64,000 bases of DNA from an uncultured Lachnospiraceae bacterium (lineage in GTDB: Bacteria; Bacillota; Clostridia; Lachnospirales; Lachnospiraceae): the NCBI GenBank assembly GCA_910588215.1, contig CAJUQJ010000003.1:1-64000 (forward strand). The letters run 5' to 3'. Below are positions 40,299-50,225 of the stretch, in pieces; position 1 is the stretch's first letter; every line of letters begins with the position of its first letter. A program made the position numbers and the translations under genes. Below the pieces are notes generated by a model. It made no database searches. It had not been told where the DNA came from and worked only from the letters and a program-made list of their open reading frames with translations.

Positions 40299-41618
40299 TT
40301 ATACAATTCTTCTGACCGTAATAATATTCCGATATGTCGCCGATGTGATCTTGATCCCGGAGCGTTCCGTACTGGCGTGGACGATCTGGCCGTTGCCGAT
40401 ATAGATTCCCACATGTCCTCCGTAATAAATGATATCACCGGGCTGGGCCTCCGAGTATGACACCCCTCTTCCGGCTCCTGACTGTGCATAAGAACTTCTC
40501 GGCAGAGAATAACCGAAGTTCTTATAGACTGCCAGCACAAACCCGGAGCAATCCGCCCCGTTAGTCAGGCTGGTCCCGCCGGCTACATAAGGATATCCGA
40601 CATATTTGCACGCGAATTTTGCTATCTCCTGCCCTTTACTGCTGCCCGAGGATGCCGGCTTTCCGGAAGTATCATCAGGTTTCTTGGAATCGTCGGATTT
40701 CTCCGTCTTATCTTCGGTTTCCGAAGTATCTTCATCGTCCGTGGTTCCCGGATCATCCTGCTGCTCGCCATTCGCCTCCTGCTCAGCTTTTCTGCGCTCT
40801 TCCTCCTGTTTGCGTCTGCGTTCTTCTTCCTCCTTACGCTTACGCTCTTCTTCCTCTCTGCGTTTGCGTTCTTCCTCTTCCAGCTTCCTGATCTGCGCAG
40901 TCTCCTGCTTGATCTTCGCCGTATAGGCAGCGGCTTCTCTTTTTGCCTTAGCCAGCACGGCGTTATAGTTTTCGTATTCCTGTCTTTTCTGCTCCAATAC
41001 TTCGTTCACATAATCCTGCTGTTCCTCCAGCTCGGTCTTGGAAGTCACAAGCTCTGATTTCTCTTCTTCCAGTCTGTCCTGCAGTTGTGCCACCTGCTGT
41101 ACCGTAGCCTCGTACTGTTCTAACAGTGTCCGGTCATACTCATACAGCTGCTCTATATAATGGGCCTTGTTCATCATATCGCTCATGCTCTGGGCACCAA
41201 GGAACAGCTGCAGATAAGACTGGTCTCCTTTTTCATACATAAATTTGATGCGGACTTTCATGGATTCGTACTGCTCGTCCTTCTCCGCCACCGCCTCATC
41301 ATAAGCCACCTGTGTGTTGGCGATGTCTTCTTCCTTCTCCGCGATCGCCTCCTGGATCAGATTAATATCAGTCAAGAGCGCCACCATCTCGGCATCCAGA
41401 TCACTGATCTCTTCCTCCACGCCCTCCTGTGCATCCTGATAACCGGCAATTTGCTGGTTCACATTGTTAAGCTGGGACTGATTTCTCTTAATGTCTTCCT
41501 GTAGTCCGGAGATTGTCGTCGCCAACACCGGTTCCGTTGTAAGCATAAACAGCAGGAAAACCATCATCACACAGAAAATCCGTGTTCCTTTTCTTCTCAT
41601 CTTCCAGTACCCCTTCAA
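40299..41618 (-). CDS. Secreted NlpC/P60 peptidoglycan hydrolase with coiled coil
   Basis: 439 residues. Signal peptide (GTRIFCVMMVFLLFMLTTEP), a long coiled coil (about 35-260) with Glu/Arg-rich repeats, an acidic Asp/Glu/Thr linker, and a C-terminal NlpC/P60 domain with catalytic Cys in NGADCSGF and His residues in GDIIYYGGHVGIYIG and QIVHAST. Same plan as CwlO/RipA-type gamma-D-Glu-meso-DAP endopeptidases, where the coiled coil mediates control by FtsEX. No ftsEX in the window. Confidence 0.9.
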   Translation of the reverse strand: MKGYWKMRRKGTRIFCVMMVFLLFMLTTEPVLATTISGLQEDIKRNQSQLNNVNQQIAGYQDAQEGVEEEISDLDAEMVALLTDINLIQEAIAEKEEDIANTQVAYDEAVAEKDEQYESMKVRIKFMYEKGDQSYLQLFLGAQSMSDMMNKAHYIEQLYEYDRTLLEQYEATVQQVAQLQDRLEEEKSELVTSKTELEEQQDYVNEVLEQKRQEYENYNAVLAKAKREAAAYTAKIKQETAQIRKLEEEERKRREEEERKRKEEEERRRKQEEERRKAEQEANGEQQDDPGTTDDEDTSETEDKTEKSDDSKKPDDTSGKPASSGSSKGQEIAKFACKYVGYPYVAGGTSLTNGADCSGFVLAVYKNFGYSLPRSSYAQSGAGRGVSYSEAQPGDIIYYGGHVGIYIGNGQIVHASTERSGIKITSATYRNIITVRRIV

Positions 41619-41632
41619 TTCACGCGGCTCCG

Positions 41633-41746
41633 TGTCTTCTCACTCCGCCAGTGCCTTCACATCTGAAGAGCCACAGACGCTCCCTGCCGCCATAGCCTCG
41701 CTCTATGTCTTCTCACTCCACTGATTGCCTTCACGTCTCAGGAGCC
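41633..41746. repeat. Imperfect ~40-bp direct repeat
   Basis: TGTCTTCTCACTCCGCCAGT.. (41633) recurs as TGTCTTCTCACTCCACTGAT.. (41706), each continuing GCCTTCAC.TCT. Non-coding, between asnS and the NlpC gene. Confidence 0.5.
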
Positions 41747-41786
41747 CAGGAACCGTATACTCCCACAGCTTTCCACCGAACTTGGC

Positions 41787-43187
41787 TTAAAGCTCACAGT
41801 TATTCACGGTTCTCGGGAACGGCACTACGTCTCTGATATTGCTCATACCCGTCAGATACATCACACATCTCTCGAAACCAAGCCCAAACCCTGCATGTCT
41901 TGCGGAACCGTATTTCCTAAGGTCAAGATAGAACTGATAATCTTCCTTATTCAATCCAAGCTCTTCCATCCGCTTCTCCAGCAGCTCCAGATCGTCCTCT
42001 CTCTGACTGCCGCCGATGATCTCTCCAATACCCGGTACGAGACAATCCATTGCCGCCACCGTCTTACCGTCCTCATTCAATTTCATATAGAACGCCTTGA
42101 TCTCTTTCGGATAATCTGTCACAAATACCGGACGCTTAAACTCCTGCTCTGTCAGATATCTCTCATGTTCCGTCTGCAGGTCACAGCCCCAGCTTACCTT
42201 ATACTCAAATGCGTCATTGTGCTTCTCCAGGATCGCGATCGCATCCGTATAAGTCACATGAGCAAAATCGGAATTCAGCACATGGTTCAGACGCTCGATC
42301 AGCCCCTTATCCACAAACTGGTTGAAGAAGTTCATCTCCTCCGGTGCATTCTCCAGCACGTAGCGGATGATGTGCTTCAGCATCGCCTCTGCCAGCATCA
42401 TGTCGTCTGTCAGATCTGCAAAAGCGATTTCCGGCTCGATCATCCAGAACTCGGCCGCATGTCTCGTCGTGTTGGAATTCTCCGCACGGAAGGTCGGTCC
42501 GAAGGTATATACATTCTTAAATGCAAACGCATAAGTTTCCACATTCAGCTGACCACTGACAGTCAGATTCGTCTCTTTGCCGAAAAAGTCCTGGCTGTAG
42601 TCCACTTTGCCGTCCTCTGTCAGCGGCAGATCGTTCAGATTGAGTGTAGTTACCTGGAACATCTCCCCCGCGCCTTCACAATCGCTGCCCGTGATGATCG
42701 GCGTATGCACATATACAAAGCCTCTCTCCTGGAAAAAGGTGTGGATCGCGTAAGCGATCAGCGACCGTACCCGGAACACGGCCTGGAAAGTATTTGTCCG
42801 CGGACGCAAGTGCGAGATCGTGCGCAGATATTCAAAGCTGTGCCGCTTCTTCTGCAACGGATAGTCCGCCGTTGATACACCTTCCACCAGAATTTCTTCC
42901 GCCTGCATCTCGAACGCCTGCTTAGCTTGTGGCGTCGCCACGATCTTACCCCTGGCCACGATCGCAGATCCCACGTTCAATTTGGAGATTGCCTCAAAAT
43001 TAGCAAGAGTATCATTGTACACCACCTGCAGCGGTTCAAAAAATGTCCCGTCATTCAATACGATAAACCCAAATGTCTTGGAATCCCTGATGCTTCTCAC
43101 CCAACCGCCAACTGTCACTTCCTTCTCAATATAGTCGCCGCTGTTACGGTGCAGATCCTTTAAATCTGTCAAATTCATGCTGCTCAT
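41787..43187 (-). CDS. asnS: Asparaginyl-tRNA synthetase
   Basis: 466 residues, class IIb synthetase. N-terminal OB-fold anticodon-binding domain (VTVGGWVRSIRDSKTFGFIV), motif 2 (TFGPTFRAENSNTTRHAAEF) and motif 3 (GFGLGFERCVMYLTG). RAENSNT and the SQREDDLELL segment distinguish AsnRS from AspRS. Charges tRNA-Asn. No T-box leader visible upstream (only ~55 bp to the next gene, which is co-oriented). Confidence 0.96.
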   Translation of the reverse strand: MSSMNLTDLKDLHRNSGDYIEKEVTVGGWVRSIRDSKTFGFIVLNDGTFFEPLQVVYNDTLANFEAISKLNVGSAIVARGKIVATPQAKQAFEMQAEEILVEGVSTADYPLQKKRHSFEYLRTISHLRPRTNTFQAVFRVRSLIAYAIHTFFQERGFVYVHTPIITGSDCEGAGEMFQVTTLNLNDLPLTEDGKVDYSQDFFGKETNLTVSGQLNVETYAFAFKNVYTFGPTFRAENSNTTRHAAEFWMIEPEIAFADLTDDMMLAEAMLKHIIRYVLENAPEEMNFFNQFVDKGLIERLNHVLNSDFAHVTYTDAIAILEKHNDAFEYKVSWGCDLQTEHERYLTEQEFKRPVFVTDYPKEIKAFYMKLNEDGKTVAAMDCLVPGIGEIIGGSQREDDLELLEKRMEELGLNKEDYQFYLDLRKYGSARHAGFGLGFERCVMYLTGMSNIRDVVPFPRTVNNCEL

Positions 43188-43241
43188 GTCTTCTCTCCTT
43201 CTTCTCTATACCTTGATCTATAGTCTGTTTGTTTTCTTCCA

Positions 43242-44324
43242 CTACTCTTCCTTCGCAGATACCGCCTCAATCTTTCCGTTTTCCTTCAGGAAGTCCATCA
43301 CCTTGTCCCTCATCAGCTGTTCCTTCAGAAGCTCGATATCCGAATTCTCCCTATAATCTTCCTCTGACTCATAGTGATAGTTCTCTACCCTGGTATCGAT
43401 CTCCGCCTGCACTTCCTCCTCCGTAGGATTTAATCCCTCGGCATCCGCGATCGCCTGATACATGATATACTGCTGGGTCAATTCCAGGGAATCTTCCTGG
43501 AATTTGGCCTTGTAAGCCTCTTCGTCCATCCCATAGTAATTCTTCATATAATCATTCAACTTCATTCCCTGCACGGAAGCCTGCGCATTCATAGCGTCTT
43601 CAATATTCCTGGCGAAACGTTCTCTCATCTTCTCCGGCGGTTCTTTAAATGTACAGTTTGCCATCACGGCTGTCGTCAGCGTAGATTCGATCTTGTTCTC
43701 ATAAGTCTGCACTGCCGCCTGATAAAAATAATCATATACGTAGTCCCGCAGTTCTTTCTCTGTCCCGCAGCCCTCTATACCCAGGGACTCCACAAACTCA
43801 TCGGTAAGCTCTGGCAATGTCTGCTTACTGATGCCGTTCACCTTCACCTCGAATACTACCGGTACCCCGGACAGATCGGGATTATTAAGATACGGATCGG
43901 GAAAGCTTAAGTTCAGAGTCACTGTCTCCCCAATATCTGCACCGATCAAGCCGTCCTCAAACCCGTCGATGAACTGATGGGAACCGATCTTCAGACTTGC
44001 CCCTGCAGCCGAACCGCCGTCAAAAGTCTCCCCGTCAATATATCCCGTGTAATCCATATTAACGGTATCCCCTTCGGCTACCGCTCTTCCGGTCACTTCT
44101 TCTGTCGTCGCATGCGCGGATTGGATATACATCTCGATATACAGATCCACCACGTCGTCCCCAACAACAGGTTCCTCTGCCGATGCTTCGATACCAGTAT
44201 ACTCCCCCAGAGTGACATAGTCAGCCGCCTTGATATCTTTCAGGTATTCTTTATCTCCACATGCCGTCAGCAAGGTTGCCGCCGCCAATAAAGCAGCCAG
44301 AACCTTTGCCCTTTTTCTTATCAT
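43242..44324 (-). CDS. Lipoprotein FKBP/trigger-factor-like peptidyl-prolyl isomerase
   Basis: 360 residues. Lipoprotein signal (LAALLAAATLLTACGD, lipobox Cys near residue 22). FKBP domain near 85-170 (VNMDYTGYIDGETFDGGSAA .. IGSHQFIDGFEDGLIG). C-terminal trigger-factor-like chaperone helices (ELTDEFVESLGIEGCGTEKE). Predicted to fold or export proteins at the outer face of the membrane. Unlike ribosome-bound trigger factor it lacks the N-terminal ribosome-binding domain. It lies 54 bp upstream of asnS. Confidence 0.88.
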   Translation of the reverse strand: MIRKRAKVLAALLAAATLLTACGDKEYLKDIKAADYVTLGEYTGIEASAEEPVVGDDVVDLYIEMYIQSAHATTEEVTGRAVAEGDTVNMDYTGYIDGETFDGGSAAGASLKIGSHQFIDGFEDGLIGADIGETVTLNLSFPDPYLNNPDLSGVPVVFEVKVNGISKQTLPELTDEFVESLGIEGCGTEKELRDYVYDYFYQAAVQTYENKIESTLTTAVMANCTFKEPPEKMRERFARNIEDAMNAQASVQGMKLNDYMKNYYGMDEEAYKAKFQEDSLELTQQYIMYQAIADAEGLNPTEEEVQAEIDTRVENYHYESEEDYRENSDIELLKEQLMRDKVMDFLKENGKIEAVSAKEE

Positions 44325-44739
44325 AATAAATTAAGCCTCCTTCCTGTGGCCGGATCATCCGTTAGCAGTCCTCATTTCCATCAGATCTGCCGTGAATCAT
44401 GTTCTCACGGAATGCGCAGTTCAACGCATTCCTGACCCGTGAATAATAACGATCCGCCTTTCCACTGCCACACTCTGCCGCGCAGTATACTTACAGACAA
44501 TATACTGCCTTCGGCAAACCCATATCTAATGCCGGAATCACAAGTTACGGTCCACGCAAAACTCATATCCAACGATATCCATGATATCTTTTACCACAAG
44601 CACCATTTAAATAATATATCATAATTTTTTTCCTCTTAAAAGGGGGCAAAAAAATTTCGTTAAGATTCCCCTGTTGCCTAATATGACAAACAATGTTAAA
44701 ATATTTTCTATATGCAGAAAGTATTCGGGAGGTAGTCTT
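44325..44739. other. Intergenic divergent region with repeat remnants
   Basis: GAATGCGCAGTTCAACGCATTC (44410-44431) is a dyad, and GCCGTGAATCATGTTCTCACGG precedes it. CCCGTGAATAATAACG (44441) resembles the end of the MITE at 37589-37747. No gene. TTAAAA-type AT-rich sequence at 44600-44720 likely carries divergent promoters. Confidence 0.4.
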
Positions 44740-45216
44740 ATGAGCACATTAACCATAGTTTTGTTAGTTATTCTGGCAATCCTGTTGATCGCCGTAGTCG
44801 TGCTGTATTTTCTGGGCAGGAAAGCGCAGAAGAAGCAGGAGGAACAACAGGCACAGATCGACGCCATGAAGCAGACAGTCTCCATGCTGATCATCGACAA
44901 GAAACGCATGAAGATGAAAGACGCGGGACTTCCACAGGCTGTGATACAGCAGACGCCAAAGTGGCTCCGCGGCTCCAAACTTCCTATCGTCAAGGCAAAG
45001 GTAGGCCCGCAGATCATGTCCTTGATCAGTGAAGATAAGATCTTCGATTCCATACCGGTGAAGAAAGAAGTGAAGGCCGTAGTCAGCGGTATCTATATCA
45101 CCGACGTCCGGGGGTTACACGGCAAGCCTGTCGTAGTCGAGCAGAAGAAAAAGAGTAAATTCAAGCAGCTAGTCGAACGCGCACAGGAGAAAGCCGGTGC
45201 CAAACCTGTCAAATAA
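44740..45216 (+). CDS. Membrane-anchored hypothetical protein
   Basis: 158 residues from ATG 44740 (GGGAGG). N-terminal membrane helix (STLTIVLLVILAILLIAVVV), a coiled coil (RKAQKKQEEQQAQIDAMKQT), then a conserved basic region (KVGPQIMSLISEDKIFDSIP) and a Lys-rich tail. Found in many Lachnospiraceae genomes as an uncharacterised protein. Terminator follows. No function assigned. Confidence 0.75.
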   Translation: MSTLTIVLLVILAILLIAVVVLYFLGRKAQKKQEEQQAQIDAMKQTVSMLIIDKKRMKMKDAGLPQAVIQQTPKWLRGSKLPIVKAKVGPQIMSLISEDKIFDSIPVKKEVKAVVSGIYITDVRGLHGKPVVVEQKKKSKFKQLVERAQEKAGAKPVK

Positions 45217-45249
45217 GGACTGGCATAGCCATTTGTATACCTATCTTAT

Positions 45250-45275
45250 ATATGGCCCTCCTGAGAGGGCCATAT
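45250..45275. terminator. Strong bidirectional terminator
   Basis: ATATGGCCCTC, loop CTGA, GAGGGCCATAT: perfect 11-bp stem between convergent genes. Confidence 0.85.
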
Positions 45276-45291
45276 GATTTGATTCACGTTC

Positions 45292-45741
45292 TTAACTTAA
45301 AGAAAAACTGCTGCTTGGTTTGGAGGCAATATTGATCGTAATGTGACAATCCGAGAGAAATTCATAGTTGACATCAAGTGCATAATCCACGTCAACAACA
45401 ATATTCTCCTGCCCCTCTTCAATCTGTATCTTCTTAGTGTCGATCCCGATCAGAATCTGTCCAAAAGGTGTATTGTAACTCGTCAGGTTCTTTTTATTCT
45501 CCTGAAATACCATATGAACATTCACAAGCCCACTGCGGCTTATTTCCAACATATGCTCACTGAATTTCAGCCTGTTTTTGGTAGCCTGGCCAAACCCTTC
45601 CATCATTTCTTCATAGAGTACATAGTGTCTGTCATTCTTTTTATAATAATCACCGACCACAACCGTCTCGATCTGATCCGAGTCTTCCTCCCGCTGATCA
45701 AACTGTAATCCCTTTAGTGTCAACAGCACTTCCTGTGTCAT
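45292..45741 (-). CDS. DUF1934 beta-barrel protein (YwiB-like)
   Basis: 149 residues, calycin-like beta-barrel of the DUF1934 family (VVGDYYKKNDRHYVLYEEMM; NTPFGQILIGIDTKKIQIEE; LDVNYEFLSDC). Intracellular, function unknown; in firmicutes it often neighbours argS or other housekeeping genes. RBS AAGCGGGAAGTG is weak. Confidence 0.85.
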   Translation of the reverse strand: MTQEVLLTLKGLQFDQREEDSDQIETVVVGDYYKKNDRHYVLYEEMMEGFGQATKNRLKFSEHMLEISRSGLVNVHMVFQENKKNLTSYNTPFGQILIGIDTKKIQIEEGQENIVVDVDYALDVNYEFLSDCHITINIASKPSSSFSLS

Positions 45742-45768
45742 ATATCACTTCCCGCTTTCTTTAAACTT

Positions 45769-47127
45769 CTATCCTTCCTGTTCCAGGCCACTGTACCCTC
45801 TGATCTTCACGAAATAACTGGTGACCAATATCGCATCCGCGCCAAACCACGCCAATATCTCTGCATAGAATATTCCATTCTGTCCCATCAGTACCGGCAG
45901 CAGGAGCGCACTCAGCGTTCTCATGACGAACTCTGCAACTCCCGACAGCATGGGAAGCACCGTGTTCCCCATACCCTGGATCGCGGAGCGCAGTACATGC
46001 AGAAGATACAGGATCGGAAGGCAAATGCTCATGATAAACAGATAGTAATAGGCCACCTTCATGGTTTTCTCATACTCTTCCGGTGTGCCGGAAATAAAAA
46101 GGCTCAGTATATGCCTGCCTCCAAGGATCATGACTGCCGCGATCATAACTGCCGTAACGGTCCCGACCATGACCGCCGACCGCACGCCCTCCTTGATTCG
46201 CCTGATCTTACCCGCTCCCAGATTCTGCCCGACATATGTGACCATGGCATACCCGTAAGATGTAGCCGCAATCTCCAGCAGGCCGTACAGCTTATTCGTC
46301 GCCGTAAATCCGGCGATGAATATGACCCCAAAGCCATTCACGACAGACTGCACGATCATACCGCCCACCGCAATGATCCCATTCTGAAATGCCATCGGAG
46401 ACCCCAGAAAAAGCAGTTTCCTTGTCATCCCCTGGTGCAGTCCAAAATCGGAACGCACAAAAGAAAGCATCTCTATCTTCCGAATATGATAAATACAGAA
46501 AAGCGCCGATACGAGCTGTGCGATCAGCGTCGCGGCCGCCGCCCCTGCAATCCCCATATGGAAGCCAAAGACAAAAAGAATGTCCAGAGAAATATTTGTG
46601 AGAGAAGCCACGATCATGGCATTCAGCGGTGTCCGACCGTCTCCCAGCGCACGCAGGATACAGGCCAGAAGATTATACAGCATGACAATAGGAATGCCCG
46701 CAAACATGATCCTCAGATACAAAGATGCATTACCTATGATATCTGCAGGTGTCTGCAGGACATACAGGACCGGCATCACGATTGCCTGTCCGACAAATGT
46801 CAGGATGATCATGAAGATTGCCGACAGGCATACCGAATTGCCAATGACTTTCCGCAGCATATCCTCATGCTTCGCTCCAAACTCCTGTGCCATCAAAATA
46901 CCAAAGCCCTGTGTGAATCCCTGTATGATGCCAAGCATCATCCAGTTAAGCCAGTCCGATGCGCCAAGCGCCGCCAGCGCCTGTACACCGAGCCCCTTGC
47001 CGACCACCATCGTGTCCACAACCGTATACAACTGCTGGAAAATATTGCCTGCCATCAGGGAAAACGCAAATGACAGGATCAGCGGCGTCGGCTTTCCTTC
47101 CGTCATTTTCTTGATATGAGTACTCAT
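45769..47127 (-). CDS. MATE family efflux transporter
   Basis: 452 residues, about 12 membrane helices (VVDTMVVGKGLGVQALAALG; FNGIIAVGG-type second half). Belongs to the DinF/MepA-like MATE group and is different in sequence from the MATE at 26412-27779. Cation-driven export, substrate unknown. The 195-bp region upstream shows no riboswitch I can recognise. Confidence 0.9.
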   Translation of the reverse strand: MSTHIKKMTEGKPTPLILSFAFSLMAGNIFQQLYTVVDTMVVGKGLGVQALAALGASDWLNWMMLGIIQGFTQGFGILMAQEFGAKHEDMLRKVIGNSVCLSAIFMIILTFVGQAIVMPVLYVLQTPADIIGNASLYLRIMFAGIPIVMLYNLLACILRALGDGRTPLNAMIVASLTNISLDILFVFGFHMGIAGAAAATLIAQLVSALFCIYHIRKIEMLSFVRSDFGLHQGMTRKLLFLGSPMAFQNGIIAVGGMIVQSVVNGFGVIFIAGFTATNKLYGLLEIAATSYGYAMVTYVGQNLGAGKIRRIKEGVRSAVMVGTVTAVMIAAVMILGGRHILSLFISGTPEEYEKTMKVAYYYLFIMSICLPILYLLHVLRSAIQGMGNTVLPMLSGVAEFVMRTLSALLLPVLMGQNGIFYAEILAWFGADAILVTSYFVKIRGYSGLEQEG

Positions 47128-47322
47128 TCTTCTCTTCCATTCCGAAGCGCTTATCTGTCGTCTTGAAAACCGCCATAGTCCTACCCGGAAACCTCAGCTT
47201 TATCGGCCGGATAACCTGCGGCAGAATACAGGGCATCGTGAGCAGCAGCCCTACTCAAACAAAAGATTCGGAATCTGCGAGGAAAACTGCACCGCTCCCC
47301 TGCCGCTATCATCATCCGCCAC

Positions 47323-48162
47323 TCAATACGCTTCTATATTAATTACCTTCGCAGATAATATCCCGTAAGTCAAGATGGAGTTGGCAAACTTCTGAAATTT
47401 ATCTGCCGCATCACTGACAAAGAAGCGATACAATTCTGTCCCCAGCCCCGGGCGGTGGCTGCTCTCCAACCCTGTTTCCTGCAAAAGCCGTTTCAGTTCA
47501 TGAGCCGTCTCATAAGCAGGATTTACCAACGTCACATCCGATCCCATGATTCTTCCCACCGTAGAGCGGATCATCGGATAATGGGTACAGCCAAGGATCA
47601 ATGTGTCAATTCCCACGTCGATCAATTCCGTCAGATATCTTTTGGCGATCTCATCCGTCACGGGATCCTCCCAAAGTCCCTCCTCCACGAGAGGAACAAA
47701 TAGCGGGCAGGCCTTGCCCAAAACCGTTGCCTCCGCATTATTTTCCTGTATGTACCTTTTATAAATACCGCTGCCTATCGTCGCTTCCGTAGCTATAACG
47801 CCTATCTTCCCGTTTCTGGTGACTTGGATCGCCGTCCTGGCTCCGGACTTGATCACGCCTATGATTGGAATATCCACTTCCTGTTCCAGCACTTCCAGCG
47901 CATACGCACTCGCTGAATTACATGCGACTACGATGGCTTTCACCTTCTGTGTCTGCAGAAATCGCACGATCTGTCTGGAAAACTTGACGATCGTCTCCCT
48001 GGATTTGTTGCCATAAGGAACCCGCGCCGTATCACCGAAATATACGATGCGCTCGTTGGGCAGCTGCCGCATGATCTCCCGTGCCACGGTCAGGCCGCCC
48101 ACTCCCGAATCAAAAACCCCTATGGGTCTGTTACTCCAAACTTCCTGTTCATTCTCACACAT
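47323..48162 (-). CDS. murI: Glutamate racemase
   Basis: 279 residues. Catalytic cysteines Cys81 (VVACNSASA) and Cys192 (LGCTHYPM), N-terminal GVFDSGVGGLTVAREI and FGDTARVPYG. Makes D-glutamate for peptidoglycan in the cytoplasm. Follows a small membrane gene by 10 bp. Confidence 0.95.
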   Translation of the reverse strand: MCENEQEVWSNRPIGVFDSGVGGLTVAREIMRQLPNERIVYFGDTARVPYGNKSRETIVKFSRQIVRFLQTQKVKAIVVACNSASAYALEVLEQEVDIPIIGVIKSGARTAIQVTRNGKIGVIATEATIGSGIYKRYIQENNAEATVLGKACPLFVPLVEEGLWEDPVTDEIAKRYLTELIDVGIDTLILGCTHYPMIRSTVGRIMGSDVTLVNPAYETAHELKRLLQETGLESSHRPGLGTELYRFFVSDAADKFQKFANSILTYGILSAKVINIEAY

Positions 48163-48171
48163 AGTAATCCC

Positions 48172-48471
48172 CTATTCTTGCTCAGCCTGGGAATGTCGAA
48201 ACCACTGCTGCTCTTCCAGCCATTCCAACAGTCTGCTCTTAATAACGATCTCATCCCCGGACGCATTCAAAATATCCCTGTAGCTTGCTTCCTCTATCAC
48301 TTTCTCATCACCGTCCGCCACAATGACCTGCTGAAAAGTATCCTCCGTAAAGCAAAGTTCAGGATAGAGAACGCCCCACCAGATCAGGGCGAATATTCCG
48401 GTGACCATTGCCCGCAGGCGCAGATCGCAATATCTGTTCCATACTATCCGTCTCACACGTTTCTTCCACAT
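48172..48471 (-). CDS. Small membrane-anchored hypothetical protein
   Basis: 99 residues with a basic N-terminus (WKKRVRRIVWNRYCDLRLRA), one membrane helix (MVTGIFALIWWGVLYPEL) and an acidic extracytoplasmic tail (EEASYRDILNASGDEIVIKS). Sits directly upstream of murI, probably co-transcribed. Not recognised. Confidence 0.6.
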   Translation of the reverse strand: MWKKRVRRIVWNRYCDLRLRAMVTGIFALIWWGVLYPELCFTEDTFQQVIVADGDEKVIEEASYRDILNASGDEIVIKSRLLEWLEEQQWFRHSQAEQE

Positions 48472-48554
48472 AAGATCACACTCCTGTCCGCCGCCTTTCC
48501 GACTGCTATAAGGAGTGTAACCATTTTAAACGTAACTATTCATCCTGCACTTTC

Positions 48555-49265
48555 TTATATCCTGTTCTTTATTCTCTTCTTTCCTGCGTTCTCCTGTTCC
48601 AGTCTGATCTGTCTGATGATAGACTTCTCCTGATTATCAATATGCAGCCTGGCAGCCTCTGCAGCCCTCGCCTTATCCCGCGCTGCTATGCTCTCATATA
48701 TCATTCTATGCTCATTCACCAGATTATCATGCCGGCTTTCGTCTTTGATATATTCAAACCGGTACCGATACATCTGCTCGGAAAGATTGTTGATCAGCTG
48801 GATCAATCTTTCATTGCCGGTCGCCTGCACGATAATATCATGCAACGCTACGTCCGCTTCCGCGATCGTGGCAGCATCCTCCGTCGAAGTGGCATGCTCA
48901 AACTTATTACATGCCTGCTTCAGGTTCTCCATTCCCTCGTCGCTGATCCTGTCGCATGCCAGCTCCGCACAGAGTGCATCCAATGCACGCCGCACCTCCA
49001 ATACATCCTTCAGACTCTTCTCCGTGATCTGTGCCACTTCCGCACCACGGCGCGGGATCATAATCACCAATCCCTCCAACTCCAATTTGCGGATCGCCTC
49101 CCTGATCGGTGTCCTGCTGACACCCAGCTTATTGGCCAGATGAATCTCCATCAACCGCTCACCCGGCTTCAATTCACCGGTCAGTATGGCTCTGCGCAGC
49201 GTATTGAACACAACATCTCTTAAGGGAAGAAATTCATTCATTACCATCTCAAAATTAGTCCCCAT
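48555..49265 (-). CDS. GntR-family (FadR/FCD) transcription regulator
   Basis: 236 residues. N-terminal winged HTH (LKPGERLMEIHLANKLGVSR, then TPIREAIRKLELEGLV) and a C-terminal FCD ligand domain with metal-binding Asp/His residues (EADVALHDIIVQATGNERLI; RHDNLVNEHRMIYESI). Likely senses a small carboxylic acid. It starts 63 bp downstream of ispE on the same strand; its targets are unknown. Confidence 0.9.
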   Translation of the reverse strand: MGTNFEMVMNEFLPLRDVVFNTLRRAILTGELKPGERLMEIHLANKLGVSRTPIREAIRKLELEGLVIMIPRRGAEVAQITEKSLKDVLEVRRALDALCAELACDRISDEGMENLKQACNKFEHATSTEDAATIAEADVALHDIIVQATGNERLIQLINNLSEQMYRYRFEYIKDESRHDNLVNEHRMIYESIAARDKARAAEAARLHIDNQEKSIIRQIRLEQENAGKKRIKNRI

Positions 49266-49328
49266 GCAATCAGCTCCCCCTTCCCGCGGTCATCTCCTTA
49301 CCTACTTCTTCATCCACCTTCCTCGACT

Positions 49329-50225
49329 TCATGCCATTTCCCACGCAGAATATCCATAACCTTCTTTATAAAAAGTTGTCACAAAGATCTGCTTCGCCAG
49401 CTGCCCCTGTTCCACTGCCTGCGCAGCCCGTCTTGCCGTCTCCTTTTCCTTAAAAATACCAAACACCGTCGGCCCGCTGCCGCTCATCAGCGCGTTCTGA
49501 GCGCCCTGCGCCTTAAGCAGTTCCTTGATCTGTTCGACCACCGGATACTCCCTGACCGTCACCGTCTCCAATACATTGCCGAGTCTGACCGTGATCCCCT
49601 CCATCTCCCCCTGCTGCAATGCGGCGATCATACCGTCTATATCCGGGTGCCAGGTCAACCTGTCAGCATGTAAATTTCCATACACAAATGCCGTGGATAC
49701 ATTGATATCCGGCTTGGCGATCACAAGATACGCCTCCGGAGGTGCAGGCAACGGCGTCAGAATCTCTCCGATCCCTTCCGACAGCATGGTTCCCCCCACA
49801 ATACAGTAGGGAATATCCGCTCCCAGCCTGACCCCCAGCATCTGCAGCTCCGGTATGGAATAGCCCATCTCAAAGAGCTCATTTATCCCCCGCAAGGCTG
49901 CTGCTGCATCAGAGCTCCCGCCCGCCATTCCGGCGGCAATGGGGATCCGTTTCGTCAGCGTGCTGCGCACGCCCCCTTCAATCTTCTTTTCCCGAAAAAG
50001 CAGGCTGACAGCTTTACAGATCAGGTTGTCACCGTCAAGCGGCAGCTCACTGTTGTCCGTCCGCAGCTCGATGCCTGGCTGTTCTCTCTTCTCCAGCACA
50101 AGTTCGTCATAGATATCTACCGTCTGCATGATCATCTTCACTTCATGATAGCCATCCGCCCTGCGCCGCAGGACATCCAGACCGATATTGATCTTCGCAT
50201 ATGCTCTTTGTATGACTTTATCCAT
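49329..50225 (-). CDS. ispE: 4-diphosphocytidyl-2-C-methyl-D-erythritol kinase
   Basis: 298 residues from ATG 50225 (AKINIGLDVLRRRADGYHEV; GGGGGA upstream); longer in-frame starts lack family sequence. GHMP kinase with the ATP loop PIAAGMAGGSSDAAAALRGI and C-terminal SGSGPTVFGIF. Fourth step of the MEP isoprenoid pathway in the cytoplasm. Confidence 0.95.
   Translation of the reverse strand: MDKVIQRAYAKINIGLDVLRRRADGYHEVKMIMQTVDIYDELVLEKREQPGIELRTDNSELPLDGDNLICKAVSLLFREKKIEGGVRSTLTKRIPIAAGMAGGSSDAAAALRGINELFEMGYSIPELQMLGVRLGADIPYCIVGGTMLSEGIGEILTPLPAPPEAYLVIAKPDINVSTAFVYGNLHADRLTWHPDIDGMIAALQQGEMEGITVRLGNVLETVTVREYPVVEQIKELLKAQGAQNALMSGSGPTVFGIFKEKETARRAAQAVEQGQLAKQIFVTTFYKEGYGYSAWEMA

Noticed and set aside
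47128..47322. Riboswitch before the second MATE gene
   Set aside because: GC-rich and possibly folded, but no recognisable consensus of a guanidine, preQ1 or Mn riboswitch.
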